DNA of 64,000 bases from contig CAJSZV010000006.1 in assembly GCA_910574345.1 (NCBI GenBank), positions 132,340 to 196,339 on the forward strand, in the 5' to 3' direction. The stretch is from Clostridiaceae bacterium (GTDB lineage: Bacteria > Bacillota > Clostridia > Lachnospirales > Lachnospiraceae). Positions 55,428-63,396 of the stretch are shown in pieces. Numbering within the stretch: position 1 is the first letter of the stretch; every line of letters starts with the position of its first letter. Both the position numbers and the translations under genes were made by a program. The notes beneath the pieces are model-generated. The model was given only the letters and a program-made list of their open reading frames with translations. It searched no databases and was not told the origin of the DNA.

Positions 55428-55573
55428 AAAAGGTATGCCCGGAGTGCCAGAAGGTATTCGTGACGGAGCTGACGGATAAAGTCTACTGCTCCAGAAAATG
55501 CTCTGTGAAGATGCGGAAACGCGGAAGGAGGAGACGTAATGCTGATATTGCCTATAAAGAAAAAATGGCTTGA
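55424..55573 (+). CDS. Small zinc-ribbon protein (49 aa)
   Basis: 49 residues, MKKVCPECQKVFVTELTDKVYCSRKCSVKMRKRGRRRR..., a CPEC...CSRKC ribbon like small phage Cys-motif proteins, with a strongly basic tail that may bind nucleic acid. Its 3' end overlaps the ASCH gene. Confidence 0.65.
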   Translation: MKKVCPECQKVFVTELTDKVYCSRKCSVKMRKRGRRRRNADIAYKEKMA

Positions 55574-55888
55574 CATGATTCTGACCGGGGAAAAGAAAGA
55601 GGAGTACCGGCAGATAAAGTCCTACTGGACGGTCCGGATTGTCCACTGGCTGGGGTTCCCGGACAGTGAGACGGATGTGGTGATGGAGCTGTTAAGGGAA
55701 AGCGGACAGAAAAGGAGCTGCCGGTCATCCTGCAAAATGGGTACGGAGCTGATGCACCGGAGGTAGAAGTCATGTGTACGCTTTCCATCGGTACCGGCAA
55801 GGAGGAGTGGGGCGCGGCTCCTGGCAAGGAATATTTCCGGTTTCATATCGAGAAGGTATCAAAGTTTATGGGAGCTGATGTAGTATGA
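55539..55888 (+). pseudogene. ASCH-domain protein, frameshifted
   Basis: Begins as a normal phage ASCH protein (MLILPIKKKWLDMILTGEKKEEYRQIKSYW) but the frame ends at 55766 after ~55 meaningful residues. The -1 frame from about 55700 restores the family's second half (ELPVILQNGYGADAPEVEVMCTLSIGTGKEEWGAAPGKEYFRFHI) and ends at 55888, overlapping the next ATG as an intact gene would. So one base is missing near 55690-55710. ASCH domains bind RNA or modified nucleosides. Confidence 0.75.
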
Positions 55889-57237
55889 AGGGGCAAATGA
55901 GCCTATTTGAGGGAACGTTCATAAAGGATGCAGACTGTACAAAGGATACGCCGGTTGTCAAAGGAAAGCCGGATGTGCCTATTTACGGTCAAGGCATCGG
56001 AATAAGGCCGGCGGTTCCAGGGCGGCAGGATTCAGACCATTTCAAGCGGATATATCTGGAAGAATTGCTGCCGCTGGAGGAATATGACCTGGTGGCGGTC
56101 CTCTTATCCGGAGGGAAAGACAGTATCGCATGCTATTACAAATTGTTGGAGCTGGGAGTGCCGAAGGGAAAGATAGAGTTCTGGCACCACGATATAGACG
56201 GAGGGCATCCATGCAGGCGTATGGACTGGAGATGCACCCACAATTACGTCCGATCATTCGCAGAGGCGGAAGGAGTGCCGCTCCGGTTATCATGGAGGGT
56301 AAACGGATTTTTCGGGGAGCTGTATAGAGTAGGGGCGAGCGAGCCGGTGGAATGGCTGGAGCCGGAGACCGGGGAGGTCATACGCTGCAAGCTGTCACAG
56401 AACTATATCAAGTGCCAGGAAATCAAGGAAAAGGCAACGGACGATATGGAGGAGGAGCTGAAAAAGCTGGGGTACAGAATGAAGTTCCCGGCAAAGACCG
56501 GAGATTTGAGCCGCCGGTGGTGCAGCGCATATCTGAAAATCATGGTGGCCGATACTGTGATGTCCAATCTGTCAAGGTTGAAACAGCTGGAGGAGCTGGG
56601 AGGCAAGCGCCACATGTTCCCGGCCAAAGGAGGGACCCACCAGGGAAGATGGTGCAGCGGAAATCTGAAAGCTGCCGTGCAGGACAGCGTGACGTCAAAC
56701 CTGGAAAAGACCAGGGCAAATGTGAAGGTTCTGGTGGTGTCTGGGGAAAGGCGTGGGGAATCTTCCGGAAGGGCGAAGTATAACGAGATGGAGATACACC
56801 GGACTAATGCGGAGGCGAAGGCTCACCGGTTAGTCCACCAGTGGAGGCCGGTCATTGATTATTCGGAGAAGGATGTCTGGGAATTGCTGAAGAGGCACAA
56901 CGTAAATCCTCACCCTTGTTACCGGGCAGGATGGAACCGGTGCAGTTGCGCGATGTGCATCTTCTCTACTCCCAAACTGTTTGCAGGCATCCGGGAGCTG
57001 TACCCGGAGGACTATGCGCTGTTAAGGCAGGACGAGAGGATTCTGGGATTTACCCTGGACAATAAATGCGATCTGGATACGTTCGTGGGAGACGCGGAAT
57101 CATGCGTGTATCACGGAGACCTGGAGGCAATACATAGCCTGGTGACTGGAGAATTTACGGTTGATGATGTGTATGTAAAGGGAAAATGGATGTACCCTGC
57201 CGGAGCTTTTCATGGGGCAGAGGGCGGGCCGTGCTGA
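55885..57237 (+). CDS. PAPS-reductase-like PP-loop ATPase
   Basis: 450 residues. PP-loop VLLSGGKDSIACYYKL near residue 72-87, then YDVDGG-like HHDIDGGHPCRRMDW, two similar segments with RRWCSAYLKIMVADTVMSNL and GRWCSGNLKAAVQDSVTSNL, VVSGERRGESSGRAKY, VIDYSEKDVWELLKRHNVNPHPCYRAGWNRCSCAMC (Cys cluster) and a C-terminal part. The family adenylates a substrate for sulfur chemistry and includes DndC of DNA phosphorothioation. No dndBDE genes are seen. The N-terminus, QMSLFEG, resembles a clamp-binding peptide. Substrate unknown. Confidence 0.82.
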   Translation: MKGQMSLFEGTFIKDADCTKDTPVVKGKPDVPIYGQGIGIRPAVPGRQDSDHFKRIYLEELLPLEEYDLVAVLLSGGKDSIACYYKLLELGVPKGKIEFWHHDIDGGHPCRRMDWRCTHNYVRSFAEAEGVPLRLSWRVNGFFGELYRVGASEPVEWLEPETGEVIRCKLSQNYIKCQEIKEKATDDMEEELKKLGYRMKFPAKTGDLSRRWCSAYLKIMVADTVMSNLSRLKQLEELGGKRHMFPAKGGTHQGRWCSGNLKAAVQDSVTSNLEKTRANVKVLVVSGERRGESSGRAKYNEMEIHRTNAEAKAHRLVHQWRPVIDYSEKDVWELLKRHNVNPHPCYRAGWNRCSCAMCIFSTPKLFAGIRELYPEDYALLRQDERILGFTLDNKCDLDTFVGDAESCVYHGDLEAIHSLVTGEFTVDDVYVKGKWMYPAGAFHGAEGGPC

Positions 57238-57258
57238 TTAAGGAAGGAGGGAAAGAGA

Positions 57259-57453
57259 GTGGTTCCGGAACATATATTGCAGAAGGCAATAGCCCACAAT
57301 GCCGTATGCGATAAGCTAAGGGCAGAGGGGTATTCCATACAAGGGTGCGGTAATGATTTCAGTAAGTGCTATTTCTCAAAGGGAAAAGCTCCGCATCAGA
57401 AGATAGTGGGATATATAGACGCAAAGACACTGGAAATAGTATGGATAGATTGA
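57259..57453 (+). CDS. Small hypothetical protein
   Basis: 64 residues from GTG 57259 (GAAGGAGGG upstream). VPEHILQKAIAHNAVCDKLRAEGYSIQGCGNDFSKCYFSKGKAPHQKIVGYIDAKTLEIVWI: alpha then beta strands with three Cys. Unknown function. Confidence 0.6.
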   Translation: MVPEHILQKAIAHNAVCDKLRAEGYSIQGCGNDFSKCYFSKGKAPHQKIVGYIDAKTLEIVWID

Positions 57454-57466
57454 TTGGAGGTATATT

Positions 57467-57691
57467 ATGGCAAAGATAGCGATTGAAGTTCGGGATGACT
57501 GCCGGAAGTGTCCGTGTTTCATAAAGGCAAACGCAAGTGTAGGACCGGATGAAAAGATATTCTACTTGTGCAGGGCATTTTCCCGGATATTGGACATCGG
57601 CGTGAATGGACGTGGCGAAGTGAAAGAAGTAAGCAGATGCGCGGAATGTGAAGAGGCGGAAGTATTTGATAAGCAGAAAGAGGAGGAGTGA
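57467..57691 (+). CDS. Small Cys-motif protein
   Basis: 74 residues, ATTGGAGG upstream. Cys pairs C-RKCPC and CAEC with a further Cys in YLCRAF give a plausible zinc site. Acidic C-terminus. Unknown role. Confidence 0.6.
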   Translation: MAKIAIEVRDDCRKCPCFIKANASVGPDEKIFYLCRAFSRILDIGVNGRGEVKEVSRCAECEEAEVFDKQKEEE

Positions 57692-57692
57692 T

Positions 57693-58430
57693 ATGTATTA
57701 TCCGGATGATTTTTATAATGAGCCGTCTGAATTTGATATGCAGGTGGAGGAGTTCAAGGAGAGCCTGGCAAAGTCGATAAAGAGTGACTTCCTGGAGGAA
57801 ATGGAGCGGCTGAAAGCCGAGAACCGGAAACTCCAGGGAATCAAGGAGAATTTCGAGCAGGTAAAGAGGGACTATGAACGCAAAAAGCAGGAATGTGAGA
57901 GGGTGATGCGCGAGGCAGAGAACAAAGCAAAGCGTATGAAGGTAGAGGAGATGCTGGAGCAGTTCAAGACAATCTTCTGGAGGGTGGATTGGGAATACCT
58001 ATATGGGCCGAAGTGCGATAAGTGCGATAAAGACCGGAGAATCGAGATAACCCTTCCGTCCGGGAATACGGTCAAAGACGAGTGCGAATGTGAAAAAGGC
58101 AGAGTACAAGTCATGGTTCCAGAAAAAATGGTGCGATACGAGCTGGCAGATCGGGATAGCGGAGTCTATGCCTGGTACTGCGCTTGTGGCAAAGAAGGGG
58201 AGAGATACTATAAACTGGATTATGTGTATACCGTATGCGCAAAGGGAAATTTGGTGGAGCCTGGCACAAGTTATGATGTGCTGGAGAAACGAGAGAACCA
58301 GAGGGACCTTTTGTTCTCCACTAGGGAGGAGTGCCTTGCATATTGCGAATATCTGAATGAAAAGAACCTGGTACCCACCGATGCAATCTATAAGCGCGAT
58401 GGAACAGTCTGGAAAAGTGAGGAGGAGTGA
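57693..58430 (+). CDS. Hypothetical coiled-coil/zinc protein
   Basis: 245 residues from ATG 57693. A long N-terminal coiled coil (FKESLAKSIKSDFLEEMERLKAENRKLQGIKENFEQVKRDYERKKQECERVMREAENKAKRM), then a Cys-rich region (CDKCDKDRRIEITLPSGNTVKDECECEKGR) resembling the zinc part of phage proteins, and a C-terminal alpha/beta part. Unknown function. Confidence 0.65.
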   Translation: MYYPDDFYNEPSEFDMQVEEFKESLAKSIKSDFLEEMERLKAENRKLQGIKENFEQVKRDYERKKQECERVMREAENKAKRMKVEEMLEQFKTIFWRVDWEYLYGPKCDKCDKDRRIEITLPSGNTVKDECECEKGRVQVMVPEKMVRYELADRDSGVYAWYCACGKEGERYYKLDYVYTVCAKGNLVEPGTSYDVLEKRENQRDLLFSTREECLAYCEYLNEKNLVPTDAIYKRDGTVWKSEEE

Positions 58431-58432
58431 CA

Positions 58433-58705
58433 ATGGGGAAAATCAAAGGGTTCCTGCTGAACCGCAAGCAGTATGACCGCATCCGGAAAATGGATCACTG
58501 TCAGATGACATTATGGGCGGAGAGTGTATATAAATCCGGATTCAAGGACGGCCAGGAGGCAACGCCAGGGCTTACCAGCCAGGAGATAAGGGATGCCTTG
58601 CAGCCAGTGAAGGGCATCGGGGCAAAGAGACTGGATACCATAGTGGAGGCGTTATCCCTGGCACTGGAGGAAAAAGGAAAGGCAGGAGGAAAAACGTGCG
58701 ATTAG
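58433..58705 (+). CDS. Small protein with helix-hairpin-helix-like motif
   Basis: 90 residues from ATG 58433. ALQPVKGIGAKRLDTIVEALSLAL looks like a helix-hairpin-helix element that binds DNA without sequence preference. The N-terminal part (GKIKGFLLNRKQYDRIRKMDHCQMTLWAESVYKSGF) is common in phage small proteins. Overlaps the next gene. Confidence 0.65.
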   Translation: MGKIKGFLLNRKQYDRIRKMDHCQMTLWAESVYKSGFKDGQEATPGLTSQEIRDALQPVKGIGAKRLDTIVEALSLALEEKGKAGGKTCD

Positions 58706-58881
58706 GTGAAGAATGTCCGTATATTACACCGTGCGGATGGTGCAGCCGGAAGGACGCCCCCTGCGATGCTGGGAAAGGACGTAAAAGAACAACATCCGGG
58801 CCTCCCAGAATCCCGGCTCCTCCGAGACCTGGAGAAGAAAAAGGAATGCCAGAAAAAATGATTGCATCCATCCAGGGCTGA
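58696..58881 (+). CDS. Small Cys-containing protein, last gene of prophage 1
   Basis: 61 residues from GTG 58696 with a CPYITPCGWCSRKDAPC cluster at the start, then basic, Pro-rich and disordered sequence. Probable zinc-binding peptide. No gene of prophage 1 follows it. Confidence 0.5.
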   Translation: MRLGEECPYITPCGWCSRKDAPCDAGKGRKRTTSGPPRIPAPPRPGEEKGMPEKMIASIQG

Positions 58882-59138
58882 TGTTAAAATGAAATTAAGC
58901 TATACCTTACAAAGGTGCGAATTTAATGATACTGTGCATCATAGGGGATGCCATGCTAATCAAATGACACCCAAATTTAACTATTGTTCACAAAGAAGCG
59001 GAGCCGCACAGGTGGCAGTGGATGAAAGAAACGGCCTGGGACTGGAATTATTGGGGCGGTATTCTAGGTAGGCAGGCGGCCTAGTGGGATGTTGGGAGAC
59101 CTCACTCCATACGAAAATAAAATGAAAGAGACAGAATA
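58882..59138. other. Junction between prophages, candidate attachment region
   Basis: ~255 bases without a convincing gene between the last rightward gene of prophage 1 and the terminator beside the serine recombinase. Large serine recombinase genes sit next to their attachment site, so the crossover core should be here. A short frame (58960-59070) reading HKEAEPHRWQWMKETAWDWN... could be a fragment of a host gene, but it has no start and was not identified. The core cannot be set without the other junctions. Confidence 0.4.
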
Positions 59139-59166
59139 CCCAGGGCATGAGCCCTGGGCGTTTTGT
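59139..59166. terminator. Strong bidirectional terminator
   Basis: CCCAGGGC (59139-59146), loop ATGA, GCCCTGGG (59151-59158), then CGTTTTGTT on the plus side. It separates the end of prophage 1 from the oppositely oriented recombinase gene. Confidence 0.85.
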
Positions 59167-60908
59167 TATTGGCGGTATATGAATTTATGGGTGAGCCCGT
59201 TCCTGAATATGATTGATTCCACATGCCCGTCCGTGAGCGTCACGGAATCCAGAATGGTATCGAGGTAGGTTTTCAGGATTTCCGGAGATACCGATTTTGC
59301 AAATTCTTTGAAATAGATATATTTCCTCTCTGCTAGTTGCCTGGATATTAGCAGGTGACTTGCCTGTTTGATAAAATCCTCGTCTGACAGAGAGGATTCA
59401 GTGCCACGGGAGACAAGGCCGAGTTTTGTGCTTACATCACCCAGGCGTTTTGATATTTCTGATTTCCGGATGATGAAGTCTTTTTCTGACATTGCAGATT
59501 CAGAATACAGATAGAGCTCCTGGAGCCTCTGCATAGCACGCTCCTGGCGTTCCTTTTCCTTGCGGAGCTGTTCTACTTCCGGGGAAACGGCGGCTTTCTT
59601 TTTCCTGGGCCTGCGGATAGAAAAGCTGTAGGAGTTGTCGGAGCCGTACCTGGCCAGGAGATTATAAAACTCATGGAGCCCGTTTTCCTCTATATGTTCC
59701 ACACCGGAGAAAGTGCGGCCGAAAAGAAGCCGCTTTTCCAGTTCCCCAGGAGAATTGATACCGGAAAATTCCTTTTTAGCGTTCAACATGTTAAGGATGT
59801 AATTTATCACAAATTCACCCAGCACACTATCATTTACAGTCTGATTGTCACATTCTTTGGTTTTTCGCCTTTTGGGGCACGAGTAGTTAGACGGGCGGTA
59901 GCCGTCAGCACTTAGCTTTCCAGGAGTAGAGACCATTTTATTCCCACATTTCCCGCAGTATGCAATCCCAGAGAAAAGATGAACCTTTGAAGAGGTATGC
60001 TGCCGGTCGGAATAATTAGAGAAGTTCCTGGAATTGTCTTTCAACATACTTGCCATAACCTCATATTCTTCCACCGTGAATATCGCCGGGTGGTGGTTCG
60101 GCACCATTACCCATTCATCCTCCGGGTTTTCGGTGCGGTGGTCAGTTCCTTTGTATCGGTTGTATCTGTATATCCCAGCATAGAAAGGACTGGACGCAAT
60201 TATCCATACCGCAGTAGGAGACCATTCTACACCGGCCCTGGTTCTATACCCACGCTCATTCAGGAGCCGGGACGTATGCGTCAGGGATTTATTCTCCATG
60301 TAATCATCCTTTAGTATCCGGCAGACCTGCGCCTCGTCCTCCCGGATAGAAAACTCCCCAGATTCAGGATCATAGTCATAGCCAAAGGGAATCCGCCCGC
60401 CGTTCCACTGGCCGTTACTGGCCCTGGATATCATGGCGGCGGTCACACGCTCGGACGTCATATTTCTTTCAAGCTCCGCAAATACCAGGATGATTTTGAG
60501 CATAGCCTCACCTATGGCCGTGGAGGTATCAAATTGCTCGTTTTTGCTGACAAAGACAACACGGAGCTCCTGTAGTTCCTCGTACATTTCCGCAAAGTCC
60601 AGCAGGTTACGGGAAATGCGGTCTATTTTCCAGACAAGCACATGAGAAAACTCACCGTTGCGGATGCGGTACATCATATCCTGAAAGGCTGGCCGGTCGG
60701 TGTTCTTTCCTGAATAACCGGCATCCTCGAATATCTCATACTCGCTTATCCCCAGAATCAACTCCGCATAGGCTATCAGGTCTTTGCGCTGCATAGGCAG
60801 AGAATCCTTGTCAATCTGGTGCATGGTAGATACACGGATATAGATAGCCACTTTCTTTGCCCTGGAAAGCCCAGATTTCGATTTTACGGTCTTTCTATTT
60901 CTTGACAT
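59166..60908 (-). CDS. Large serine recombinase (prophage 2 integrase)
   Basis: 580 residues. The N-terminal resolvase domain has VAIYIRVST with catalytic Ser27, DAGYSGKNTDRPAFQDMM, VWKIDRISRN and IGEAMLKIILVFAELERNMTSERV. It is followed by a recombinase domain (GGRIPFGYDYDPESGEF...), a zinc ribbon domain (GIAYCGKCGNKMVS...YSCPKRRKTKECDNQ) and a C-terminal coiled coil. It integrates the phage by cutting short att sites and exchanging strands by rotation. It lies at the left end of prophage 2, transcribed outward. Confidence 0.95.
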   Translation of the reverse strand: MSRNRKTVKSKSGLSRAKKVAIYIRVSTMHQIDKDSLPMQRKDLIAYAELILGISEYEIFEDAGYSGKNTDRPAFQDMMYRIRNGEFSHVLVWKIDRISRNLLDFAEMYEELQELRVVFVSKNEQFDTSTAIGEAMLKIILVFAELERNMTSERVTAAMISRASNGQWNGGRIPFGYDYDPESGEFSIREDEAQVCRILKDDYMENKSLTHTSRLLNERGYRTRAGVEWSPTAVWIIASSPFYAGIYRYNRYKGTDHRTENPEDEWVMVPNHHPAIFTVEEYEVMASMLKDNSRNFSNYSDRQHTSSKVHLFSGIAYCGKCGNKMVSTPGKLSADGYRPSNYSCPKRRKTKECDNQTVNDSVLGEFVINYILNMLNAKKEFSGINSPGELEKRLLFGRTFSGVEHIEENGLHEFYNLLARYGSDNSYSFSIRRPRKKKAAVSPEVEQLRKEKERQERAMQRLQELYLYSESAMSEKDFIIRKSEISKRLGDVSTKLGLVSRGTESSLSDEDFIKQASHLLISRQLAERKYIYFKEFAKSVSPEILKTYLDTILDSVTLTDGHVESIIFRNGLTHKFIYRQ

Positions 60909-60947
60909 ATATTTTATCCCCCAAAGAGAAAAAGCCCCTGCACGGGG

Positions 60948-61133
60948 CTATATCTTGTCTATTTTGCTGGCGTATTTGTTGAGTGCGGCCCACACCACAT
61001 TTCTATCGTCTGGGCTTGCAACCTGGTAGCACATCAGCAATCTTTGAAGTTCCATAACGTATGCGTACTGGTCTCCGGCTGGATTGTTCAGCAGATCGAT
61101 CATGATTTTTCTTCCGGTTTCCTGATTTCCCAT
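60948..61133 (-). CDS. Small hypothetical protein
   Basis: 61 residues between recombinase and repressor, start ATG at 61133 with GGGGG before it on the minus strand. Helical (RKIMIDLLNNPAGDQYAYVMELQRLLMCYQVASPDDRNVVWAALNKYASK). Could be a directionality or regulatory factor; no evidence beyond position. Confidence 0.6.
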   Translation of the reverse strand: MGNQETGRKIMIDLLNNPAGDQYAYVMELQRLLMCYQVASPDDRNVVWAALNKYASKIDKI

Positions 61134-61193
61134 AAGATACCCCCTATTCTGATTTATTGTTTCTGCGCCGCCATTCTAAGTATTCATTATTGA

Positions 61194-61535
61194 CTATGCT
61201 TTTTTCTCGTCAGCATACTTTTCTGGAATTACCATGTGAGTACGCAAAAAGTCCTTGCACATTTCCTGTTTGTCTGCCGGAATCCGGCAAATGATATCTA
61301 GCCATTCCTGGTCGGATTCAGACAAAGAATTATCCTGAACTGACGTAGAAAGCGTAACAAGGTAATCGAGCGTTATGCCAAGGTGACGAGCAATAGCAAC
61401 GCATAATTCTACGTTGGGAACAGAACCTTTTTTCCATTGAGTAACGTTTCCGGTACTATATCCAAGTTCTTTTAGTATGGTGGTGGGCGTAGTGCCCTTG
61501 TCTTTACAAATCTTACAAATATTATCGTAAAACAT
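61194..61535 (-). CDS. CI-like XRE repressor
   Basis: 113 residues. An N-terminal XRE HTH (NICKICKDKGTTPTTILKELGYSTGNVTQWKKGSVPNVELCVAIARHLGITLDYLV) with a short helical C-terminal part; no peptidase domain. Divergent from the early genes, with the palindromic operator at 61581 between them. It is the likely lysogeny repressor of prophage 2. Induction by RecA cleavage is unlikely since it lacks the S24 domain. Confidence 0.85.
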   Translation of the reverse strand: MFYDNICKICKDKGTTPTTILKELGYSTGNVTQWKKGSVPNVELCVAIARHLGITLDYLVTLSTSVQDNSLSESDQEWLDIICRIPADKQEMCKDFLRTHMVIPEKYADEKKA

Positions 61536-61574
61536 ATATCCTCCCCAGTGAACGCAGAAAACTAAATTTTATAC

Positions 61575-61603
61575 TTGACCAACGCATAATAATGCGTTAT
61601 AGT
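61575..61603 (+). promoter_or_regulatory. Early promoter of prophage 2 with palindromic operator
   Basis: TTGACC (61575-61580), 17 bases, TATAGT (61598-61603). The spacer is occupied by the near-perfect palindrome AACGCATAATAATGCGTT (61581-61598). More half-sites of the form AACGCA(A/G)AAA occur at 61551, 61638 and 61671, so the repressor may bind several sites. Confidence 0.8.
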
Positions 61604-61717
61604 ATAAAATATAGAATAAAATTGAGAATGAAACAAAAACGCAAAAACAAAATCAAACTCATTTTATTTTAACGCAAAAGTGAACAAAAGTAAAGTAAAA
61701 GGAAAGGAGGCTACACA

Positions 61718-61927
61718 ATGGCAAGGAAACTGTCTCCCTGGTGCAAAAGCGCAAAGATCGCTATGATTCAGCAGGACATAAGCATCATAGATCTTGCAGA
61801 TAAATTGAATCTGACAAGGTCTTATGTTACCTCGATTCTGAATGGCCGGGTAACAAGCCCCATTGCCGTAAAAAAAATCAGTGATTATCTGCATATACCG
61901 GATGTAGGAGCTGAATTACAGGTCTAA
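61718..61927 (+). CDS. Small XRE/Cro-like HTH protein
   Basis: 69 residues from ATG 61718 (AAAGGAGG upstream). WCKSAKIAMIQQDISIIDLADKLNLTRSYVTSILNGRVTSPIAVKKISDYLHI is one HTH unit of the type duplicated in the first gene of the window. It is the first rightward gene of prophage 2, the place of Cro. Confidence 0.8.
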   Translation: MARKLSPWCKSAKIAMIQQDISIIDLADKLNLTRSYVTSILNGRVTSPIAVKKISDYLHIPDVGAELQV

Positions 61928-61959
61928 GTAAATTATACGGCAACGGAGGGTAAATGAAC

Positions 61960-62472
61960 ATGGAGAATGGTTGTATGAATTGCATGGGAAATATATACCG
62001 TGCCTGTAGGGAAGAGGCGGCAAAATACAACGATAAGCTAAGAAGCCGGGAAAGCGCAGCGGAACTTCTGGGGATATCCACATCCACACTGTCAAATTAC
62101 GAGCTGGGGATAACTAAGGCGGTTCCGGTTGACATTGTGGTTATGATGGCTGACCTTTACAATTCCCCCCAGCTTAAAAACCTCTACTGCAAAAGAGAAT
62201 GCCCGATAGGAAAGCAACTACCGGTCGCCACGGAGATTGACGGTCTGGCAAGCGTGACGGTTCGCCTCCTGAATGACCTGGATGATGAAGAAATCCAGAA
62301 CATGAAAAAACAGCTATTAAGCATAGCGTCAGACGGAAAGATTGATGAAAGCGAGAGGGAAGAGTTTGACGGCATTATGCGGAATCTCGATTCCCTGGCA
62401 AAAACAATATCAGAGCTCCGGATGTTTGCTGAAAAAATCACGGAAAGGGGCGGTAGGAATGGCACTCGTTGA
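61960..62472 (+). CDS. XRE-family regulator with Cys motif (prophage 2)
   Basis: 170 residues, start ATG 61960 (9 bases from GGAGGG; ATG 61954 is 3 bases away). HTH (RESAAELLGISTSTLSNYELG) then ADLYNSPQLKNLYCKRECPIGK, and a helical C-terminus. Clear homolog of the protein at 374-865. Overlaps the next small gene. Confidence 0.8.
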   Translation: MENGCMNCMGNIYRACREEAAKYNDKLRSRESAAELLGISTSTLSNYELGITKAVPVDIVVMMADLYNSPQLKNLYCKRECPIGKQLPVATEIDGLASVTVRLLNDLDDEEIQNMKKQLLSIASDGKIDESEREEFDGIMRNLDSLAKTISELRMFAEKITERGGRNGTR

Positions 62473-62611
62473 TAGATTGCGCGAGATCATGGAAAAAGAA
62501 TTTGGAATCAAAACGGACGCCGATCTGCTGAAAGCAATAGAGGAATACCCAGATATTGATTTAGGCATATTCGCCTCTCCCGTCATGGAGGATTTCGGTC
62601 ATGCGGTGTAA
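62459..62611 (+). CDS. Small conserved phage protein (50 aa)
   Basis: 50 residues, MALVDRLREIMEKEFGIKTDADLLKAIEEYPDIDLGIFASPVM..., homolog of 868-1047 in prophage 1. Overlaps the XRE gene and the following hydrolase start, as its counterpart does. Function unknown. Confidence 0.7.
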   Translation: MALVDRLREIMEKEFGIKTDADLLKAIEEYPDIDLGIFASPVMEDFGHAV

Positions 62612-63199
62612 AGATATCCTGAAGCTGGCGTCATATGTGCGGCAACGTTGAGCCTGGTTCTTACCATGAAAGGGATAGCCCAGGAAGAGAGGGAGGCGGA
62701 TCACCTGGATATGGTGGCAGACATAGAGGCGGAAACACCGGAGACACCTGCAGAACCGGAACCGACTGAAACACCGGAGCCGGTTATCTACGTCATACAG
62801 GAAGAGGAAACCGGGGAGCCGGAGCCGGAACCGGCCATGAGCCTGGATGCCGCAGACGAGGAGATTTTGCTGAAACTTGCCATGTCGGAGGCAGGGGGTG
62901 AGAGCACGGAGGGAAAAGCCCTGGTGATGCTGTCCGTAGTCAACCGGGTACGGTCTGATGAATTTCCTGACACGGTATCAGAGGTTGTATTCCAGGATAG
63001 GCAATATTCGCCGGTGCTGGACGGGAGATACTATTCCACGGTTCCGGATGATGATTGTCTGGCGGCGCTGGAGCTTATAAAGGGCGGCTGGGATGAAAGC
63101 ATGGGAGCCATGTATTTTGAAAATGCCGGTGCGGATAGCTGGCACAGCAGAAATCTTGAATTTCTCTTCCGGGAGGGCAATCACAAGTTTTACAAGTAG
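62601..63199 (+). pseudogene. SleB-like cell wall hydrolase, apparent N-terminal frameshift
   Basis: The hydrolase domain (LLKLAMSEAGGESTEGKALVMLSVVNRVRS ... NLEFLFREGNHKFYK) is complete, but no ATG opens it. ATG 62601, overlapping the previous stop just as in prophage 1, reads MRCKDILKLAS and then stops at 62651. One extra base near 62625 would join it to VICAATLSLVLTM, giving the expected basic start and membrane helix. Translation could instead begin at TTG 62648, which would remove most of the anchor. Either decay or sequencing error. Confidence 0.65.
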
Positions 63200-63207
63200 G
63201 AGGCACA

Positions 63208-63396
63208 ATGAAAATCATTTTGAAAAACTGGCTTTTGCTTACGGTTGGACTGATACTGACTGCTGTATGCGTCAGGGTGGCCTACCAGGAAAGGGGCTAC
63301 ATAGCGGTCGGCGGGGAGTGGCTGGTTATTCCTCTTTTAGTCACCGTAAAAGCGGTTGTGAAGTCAGTGGCGGAGGATATTCTGAATGAATACTGA
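63208..63396 (+). CDS. Small membrane protein (prophage 2)
   Basis: 62 residues, RBS GTAGGAGG. Two hydrophobic segments around YQERGYIAVGGEW, homolog of 1636-1926 without its long C-terminus. Overlaps the next start by 11 bases. Confidence 0.7.
   Translation: MKIILKNWLLLTVGLILTAVCVRVAYQERGYIAVGGEWLVIPLLVTVKAVVKSVAEDILNEY

Noticed and set aside
58862..59071. 69-codon frame in the prophage junction
   Set aside because: No ribosome site, no homology recognised, and it crosses the likely attachment region.
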